Source of the DNA: Trueperaceae bacterium
GTDB lineage: Bacteria > Deinococcota > Deinococci > Deinococcales > Trueperaceae
Length of the DNA stretch: 9,283 nucleotides
NCBI GenBank assembly: GCA_007130445.1
Contig: SLSM01000385.1
Span: forward strand, 1-9,283
Direction of reading: 5' to 3'
Shown here: piece by piece, positions 6,138 to 9,283 of the stretch
How positions within the stretch are numbered: the first letter of the stretch is position 1
How the letters are laid out: each line of letters starts with the position of its first letter
Made by a program: the position numbers and the translations under genes
Notes under the pieces: model-generated
The model's database searches: none
The model's input: the letters and a program-made list of their open reading frames with translations, nothing else
What the model was told of the DNA's origin: nothing

Positions 6138-7076
6138 GTGAGCGCGCTGGCGGCGCTGCTCGACCTGCTCTTTGATCACACCGTCCGCACGGTGCTGCTC
6201 GGCGCGTCGGTCGTGGGCTTCGTCGCCGGCGCCCTCGGCTCGTTCGCCTACCTTCGGCGCCAGAGCATGATGGGCGACGTCGTCTCGCACGCGGCGCTCC
6301 TCGGCATCGCCGCAGCCTTCATCGCCGCGAGCCTGGTCACGGGCAGCGGCCACCACACGCTGGCGCTGCTGCTCGGCGCTTCGCTCGCCGGCGTCCTCTC
6401 GATCCTGTTCGCCACCGCCGTCGTGAAGCACTCCCGCATCACCATGGACGGCGCCATGGCCGTCAGCTTGGCGCTCTTCTTCGGCGGCGGCTTGACCCTG
6501 ATGCGCGTGATCCAGACGGGTCCGTTCGCCCAACGCACCGGTCTCAACGCCTACATCTTCGGCCGTGCGGCCGCCATCACCAGCGCCGACCTGCAGCTGA
6601 TCGCGTTGTTCGCGCTGGTCGCGGTGGCGTTCATGCTGCTCAACTGGAAGGTGTTCAAGCTCTACAGCTTCGACAGCGTCCTCTCGGAGCTCGTGGGCTT
6701 CCGCGGGCGCACCGTGGAGCCGCTGCTCCAGGCGACGATCGTGCTGGCCGTGGTGATCGGCCTGAAGGTCGTCGGCCTGATCCTGATGATCGCCTTCGTC
6801 GTCGCGCCGGCGTCCGCCGCTCGGCAGTGGACGCGCTCGCTCGAGGGGATGGTCCTGTTGTCGGGCCTCTTCGGCGCATCCGCCGCCGTGGTCGGCACGC
6901 TGATCTCGGTGGTCGCTGGCGACGTGCCGACCGGCCCGGTGATCGTGCTCGTCCTCACCGCCATCGTCGCCGTGTCCCTGCTCGCGGCGCCGCGCCGCGG
7001 CCTGGTGGCGCGGGCCCTGCGTCGACGCCGGCAGCGCTCGGAGCTCGTGCGCCTCGCGCCCGAGGTACACCCGTGA
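6138..7076 (+). CDS. Mn/Zn ABC transporter permease, first of two (TroC-like)
   Basis: A 312-residue membrane protein of the ABC-3 permease family with about eight hydrophobic segments. The conserved loop after the first helices reads RRQSMMGDVVSHAALLGI, the expected (M)GDxxSHAxLxGI motif, and the C-terminal half has GLKVVGLILMIAFVVAPASAA, also typical. The C-terminus ends in a short basic tail (RRRRQRSE) and carries no fused DtxR-like regulator domain, which some relatives have. The GTG start follows the ATPase stop after one base and lacks a strong Shine-Dalgarno, so translation is probably coupled. Its stop overlaps the GTG of the second permease. Two different permeases in tandem, as in the Treponema TroCD arrangement, point to a heterodimeric channel. 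Confidence 0.93.
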   Translation: MSALAALLDLLFDHTVRTVLLGASVVGFVAGALGSFAYLRRQSMMGDVVSHAALLGIAAAFIAASLVTGSGHHTLALLLGASLAGVLSILFATAVVKHSRITMDGAMAVSLALFFGGGLTLMRVIQTGPFAQRTGLNAYIFGRAAAITSADLQLIALFALVAVAFMLLNWKVFKLYSFDSVLSELVGFRGRTVEPLLQATIVLAVVIGLKVVGLILMIAFVVAPASAARQWTRSLEGMVLLSGLFGASAAVVGTLISVVAGDVPTGPVIVLVLTAIVAVSLLAAPRRGLVARALRRRRQRSELVRLAPEVHP

Positions 7077-7942
7077 GCTTCATCGCCGGCGTGGTGGCGC
7101 TGGCGCTCGTGACCGCCCTCGCGTGCGCGGTCCCGGGCGTGTTCCTCCTGCTCCGCAAGGACGCGATGATGACCGAGGCCGTGAGCCACGCGGTGTTGCC
7201 GGGGATCGTGATCGGGCTGCTCGTCGTGGGCGCGCTCGACTCGCCGATCTTGATCCTCGCCGCGGCGCTGACCGGGCTCCTCGTCGTGCTCGGCACGGAG
7301 TACCTGCGCTCCACGGGGCTCGTCGAAGGCGACGCGCCGCTCGGCCTGCTCTTCCCGGCGCTGTTCAGCATCGGCATCATCCTGGTGAGCCGGCGCTTCG
7401 CCAACGTGCACCTCGACGAGCACGTCGTGCTCGTCGGCGACCTGAACCTGGCGGCGTTCATCCACCTCGAGGTCGGCGACGTGTCGCTCGGGCCGCGCTA
7501 CCTCTATGTGATGCTGGCGGTCCTGCTTCTGAACGTGGCGTTCGTGACGCGCTTCTTCAAGGAGTTACAGGTGACCACCTTCGACCCGGACTTCGCGCAG
7601 CTCAGCGGCTTCTCGGTGCGGCGGCTGCACTACGCGTTCATGTTCCTCGTCTCGATCACGATCACGGCCGCGTTCTACGCCGCGGGCTCGATCCTCACCG
7701 TGGCACTCATGATCGTGCCGGCCGCGACCGCGCACCTGGTCACCAAGCGCCTCGCGCAGATGATGGTCCTCACGGCGGCCATCGCCGTCGTCGGGGCGCT
7801 GGCGGGGTTCGGCGCCGCCTACGCGCTCGACGCCGCCACCTCGGGCGCGATGGCGTTCGTCTTCGGCCTGGGGTTCGTGCTCGTGCTCGCCGGCTCGCGG
7901 GCGTGGTCGATGCTGCGTGCCCGGCGTGCGTTGCTCGCGTGA
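7073..7942 (+). CDS. Mn/Zn ABC transporter permease, second of two (TroD-like)
   Basis: A 289-residue ABC-3 family permease with about eight membrane segments, normal in length. It has the characteristic N-terminal segment GVFLLLRKDAMMTEAVSHAVLPGI and the later AGSILTVALMIVPAATAHL. In the usual GD position before SHA this copy has TE. It should pair with the preceding permease to form the inner-membrane channel for Mn(II) or Zn(II). The start is GTG 7073, which overlaps the upstream TGA (GTGA); no separate Shine-Dalgarno is seen. It is the last gene of the four-gene operon and is followed by a hairpin at 7964-8000. Roles of the two permeases relative to each other cannot be assigned from sequence. 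Confidence 0.93.
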   Translation: MSFIAGVVALALVTALACAVPGVFLLLRKDAMMTEAVSHAVLPGIVIGLLVVGALDSPILILAAALTGLLVVLGTEYLRSTGLVEGDAPLGLLFPALFSIGIILVSRRFANVHLDEHVVLVGDLNLAAFIHLEVGDVSLGPRYLYVMLAVLLLNVAFVTRFFKELQVTTFDPDFAQLSGFSVRRLHYAFMFLVSITITAAFYAAGSILTVALMIVPAATAHLVTKRLAQMMVLTAAIAVVGALAGFGAAYALDAATSGAMAFVFGLGFVLVLAGSRAWSMLRARRALLA

Positions 7943-7963
7943 CGACGCGTCCGTTTCCCAGTC

Positions 7964-8000
7964 GACCGGCCGCCGCCGTGAGCGGCAACGGCCGTCGGTC
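7964..8000 (+). terminator. Hairpin at end of metal-uptake operon, possible terminator
   Basis: GACCG (7964-7968) pairs with CGGTC (7996-8000), then GCCG (7969-7972) with CGGC (7989-7992), then CCGC (7973-7976) with GCGG (7982-7985) round a five-base loop. There are small bulges on the 3' side. The stem is GC-rich and begins 21 bases after the last permease stop. It lacks a T-run, so termination is likely but not certain. Confidence 0.4.
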
Positions 8001-8012
8001 CATTCATCACTT

Positions 8013-8022
8013 GCAGGCCTGC
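8013..8022. repeat. 10-bp palindrome upstream of the hydrolase gene
   Basis: GCAGGCCTGC is a perfect palindrome 68 bases before the hydrolase start, within the only gap in which that gene's promoter could lie. TTGCAG (8011-8016) at its left edge resembles a -35 box, but no good -10 follows at 17 bases (GAGGCT). It could be an operator; chance is equally possible. Confidence 0.25.
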
Positions 8023-8090
8023 TTCCGCACCGCGAGGCTGGCATGGGGCGCAGCGGTCGAACGCCGCGTACCGAAGGAGGCGCGAACGAG

Positions 8091-8969
8091 ATGAAGTCGA
8101 GCCGACTGCCCACTGGCGTCACGCTCGAGTACGACGTCGCCGGCGAGGCCGGCGCCGAGGTGGTGTGCTTCGTCCACGGCGCCGCGGCGAACATGCGGCA
8201 GTTCGAGGCGCAGCAGCAGCGCTTCGCGCGCAGCCACCGCGTGGTGCGCCTGTCGTTGCGCGGCCACGGCGGCTCGAGCGCGGTGGAGCGCCCGACACCG
8301 GGCGATTACGCCCGGCCCACGCTCGCCCGTGACGTCGTCGCGCTCTGGGACGAGCTCGGTGTCGCCAGCGCTCACGTCGTCGGCAACTCGCTCGGTGGGC
8401 TCGTCGGATACGAGCTGCTGTCGCTCGCGCCGGGCAGGGTGCGCTCGCTGACCACGTTCGGGACGACCGCGGCGCTCGCGTCGTCCGCGGCGCTGACGCG
8501 GACGATGACGACCCTCCAACAGCTGCTCGGATCTCGCGGCATGAGCCGTTTGCTCGAGCGAACGGCGTCGCACGACCGGTCGGTCGCGCGGCTGGTGGCC
8601 GAGATGTGCCGCAGCGCCGACACGCACGCGGTGCGGCTGGTGATGCACGACATCGCGACGTACGACTACACCGCCTTCCTGCGCGAGCAGACGCTGCCCG
8701 TGCTGCTGGTGCGCGGCGAGCGCGATGCCGGCATCAACGCGAACCTCGGCTCCACGCTGACCGCGCTCGCGGCCACGCCGCGCTTCACGCTCGTCGATCT
8801 ACCCGGCACCGGGCACTTCGCGAACCTCGAGCGGCCGGACGCGTTCGCCCGGGTCCTGGAGCGCTTCCTGGGGTCGCTGGGCGCGGACCGTCCCGTCCGG
8901 TCACCGTACGGGCGCGCAGCGGCGCGCGGGCCCGAGGTCGACGCGGTGCGGGACCTCCAACCGGCCTGA
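8091..8969 (+). CDS. Alpha/beta-fold hydrolase
   Basis: A 292-residue cytosolic alpha/beta hydrolase. The oxyanion-hole motif HGAA is at residues 29-32. The nucleophile elbow GNSLGG places the catalytic Ser at 100, the acid is probably D212 in VRGERD, and the catalytic His is 242 in GTGHFANLERP. A helical cap lies between about residues 125 and 200. The fold resembles enol-lactone hydrolases and small esterases, but the substrate cannot be predicted. The final 28 residues or so, after the last helix, form an Arg/Ala-rich tail beyond the usual domain end. The start at ATG 8091 is supported by AAGGAGG at 8074-8080, 10 bases upstream; an in-frame ATG at 8043 would place this Shine-Dalgarno inside the gene. 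It has its own gap after the metal operon and is probably a separate transcript. Confidence 0.9.
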   Translation: MKSSRLPTGVTLEYDVAGEAGAEVVCFVHGAAANMRQFEAQQQRFARSHRVVRLSLRGHGGSSAVERPTPGDYARPTLARDVVALWDELGVASAHVVGNSLGGLVGYELLSLAPGRVRSLTTFGTTAALASSAALTRTMTTLQQLLGSRGMSRLLERTASHDRSVARLVAEMCRSADTHAVRLVMHDIATYDYTAFLREQTLPVLLVRGERDAGINANLGSTLTALAATPRFTLVDLPGTGHFANLERPDAFARVLERFLGSLGADRPVRSPYGRAAARGPEVDAVRDLQPA

Positions 8970-8991
8970 CGACGGCCCCCGGCCTCACGTG

Positions 8992-9000
8992 TGCTACGAT
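8992..9000 (+). promoter_or_regulatory. rpsF: Extended -10 promoter for rpsF
   Basis: TGcTACGAT is an extended -10 element (TGn then TACGAT, five of six consensus-like positions if purine variation is allowed at the fourth base). No good -35 lies 16 to 18 bases upstream, which is common for extended -10 promoters. Transcription would start near 9007, giving a leader of about 205 bases before the rpsF GTG. Confidence 0.45.
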
Positions 9001-9013
9001 GCTCAGTCGCTGA

Positions 9014-9208
9014 CGCGGGCCTGGTCCCGCGCTGCGTGAGCCTACGCTGGGGAGGGTGACGACCCCATCGCACGCGCGCCTTCGGGCGCCGTGACCGACG
9101 GCTCCGACGAACGTTCGACCACGCCGCGCCGCGTTCGGCGCCGTGGTCACGTGCGCCGGTTCCGCCTCCGATGGATGCAGACGCCACCAGCGCCTGAAAG
9201 GAGGTGGA
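9014..9208 (+). promoter_or_regulatory. Structured rpsF mRNA leader with Shine-Dalgarno-sequestering helix
   Basis: Three local hairpins are visible. CGCGGG/CCCGCG is at 9014-9031. CACG plus GCGCC pairs with GGCGC plus CGTG round a UUCG tetraloop at 9071-9093, with one bulged C. GACCACG/CGTGGTC at 9117-9148 has an inner GCGCCG/CGGCGC stem and a CC bulge at 9124-9125. Then TCCGCCTCC at 9161-9169 can pair with GGAGGTGGA at 9200-9208 (eight Watson-Crick pairs and one G-U), covering the whole Shine-Dalgarno of rpsF. No gene-like frame fills the leader. Known S6 operons are often autoregulated by the S6:S18 complex binding their leader; applying that here is inference. Confidence 0.5.
9197..9206 (+). 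promoter_or_regulatory. rpsF: Strong Shine-Dalgarno of rpsF
   Basis: AAAGGAGGTG is an almost ideal ribosome-binding site with AGGAGG ending 7 bases before GTG 9212, and it fixes that GTG as the start. It is also the target of the complementary segment at 9161-9169. Confidence 0.85.
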
Positions 9209-9211
9209 CCC

Positions 9212-9283
9212 GTGGAAGACACCGCCAACTACGATTTGAACGTGATCCTCGATCCCGGTCTCTCGGAGCAACAGGTCCAGACC
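9212..9283 (+). CDS. rpsF: 30S ribosomal protein S6, N-terminal part (3' end outside window)
   Basis: The first 24 codons, from a GTG start, encode MEDTANYDLNVILDP followed by GLSEQQVQT. This is the first beta strand and the start of the first helix of ribosomal protein S6, in which Y(D/E)xNxIL(D/N)PxLS is the usual opening. S6 binds the 16S rRNA platform together with S18. The wording is closest, from memory, to Deinococcus S6, and this is the main taxonomic clue of the window. In most bacteria rpsF is followed by ssb, rpsR and rplI, which would lie beyond the window. The gene runs off the end, so no length can be given. Confidence 0.88.
   Translation, partial: MEDTANYDLNVILDPGLSEQQVQT

Noticed and set aside
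8043..8090. ATG 8043 as a longer start of the alpha/beta hydrolase
   Set aside because: A strong Shine-Dalgarno, AAGGAGG at 8074-8080, is correctly spaced for ATG 8091 and would otherwise lie inside the coding region.
1..9283. Defence island, mobile element, biosynthetic cluster or other undescribed multi-gene system
   Set aside because: Every sizeable gene falls into a common family, gene order is compact, and there are no transposase, integrase, toxin-antitoxin, CRISPR or unknown multi-domain genes. Only the regulatory regions offer possible novelty.

Overview
The window is a GC-rich stretch of bacterial chromosome packed with ordinary housekeeping and transport genes. The best taxonomic clue is the last gene: the start of ribosomal protein S6 (YDLNVILDP..LS.QQVQ) resembles S6 of Deinococcus and relatives as I remember them. 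Together with the very high GC, frequent GTG starts and a Mn/Zn ABC importer of the TroABCD kind, this suggests the Deinococcota (Deinococcus or Trueperaceae-like). That placement is inference; no rRNA gene is present.

Layout, left to right: (1) the last 81 codons of a protoporphyrinogen oxidase (heme synthesis), overlapping a DMT/EamA permease that appears to start at a CTG codon; (2) a 200-base gap holding a perfect 9+9 bp dyad around a candidate -10 box and two candidate leader ORFs linked by ATGA overlaps to an MFS transporter; (3) an M42 metallo-aminopeptidase on the minus strand, convergent with the MFS gene (6-base gap) and divergent from thpR (RNA 2',3'-cyclic phosphodiesterase, 53 bp between the start codons); (4) a tightly coupled four-gene operon for Mn/Zn uptake: binding protein, ATPase and two permeases, joined by ATGA, 1-base-gap and GTGA junctions; (5) an alpha/beta hydrolase with its own strong Shine-Dalgarno; (6) a long leader of about 205 bases and the first 24 codons of rpsF.

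How the genes work together: only the four metal-transport genes form an evident functional unit. The binding protein captures the metal in the periplasm, the two permeases form the channel and the ATPase drives import. The other genes look like unrelated neighbours. No metalloregulator gene, RNA gene, insertion sequence, CRISPR array or defence gene is visible.

I do not see a convincing undescribed multi-gene system. The observations most worth checking are regulatory: an rpsF leader in which a 9-base segment can pair with the whole Shine-Dalgarno, preceded by three stable hairpins, one with a CC bulge; and the dyad plus stepped leader-ORF arrangement ahead of the MFS pump.
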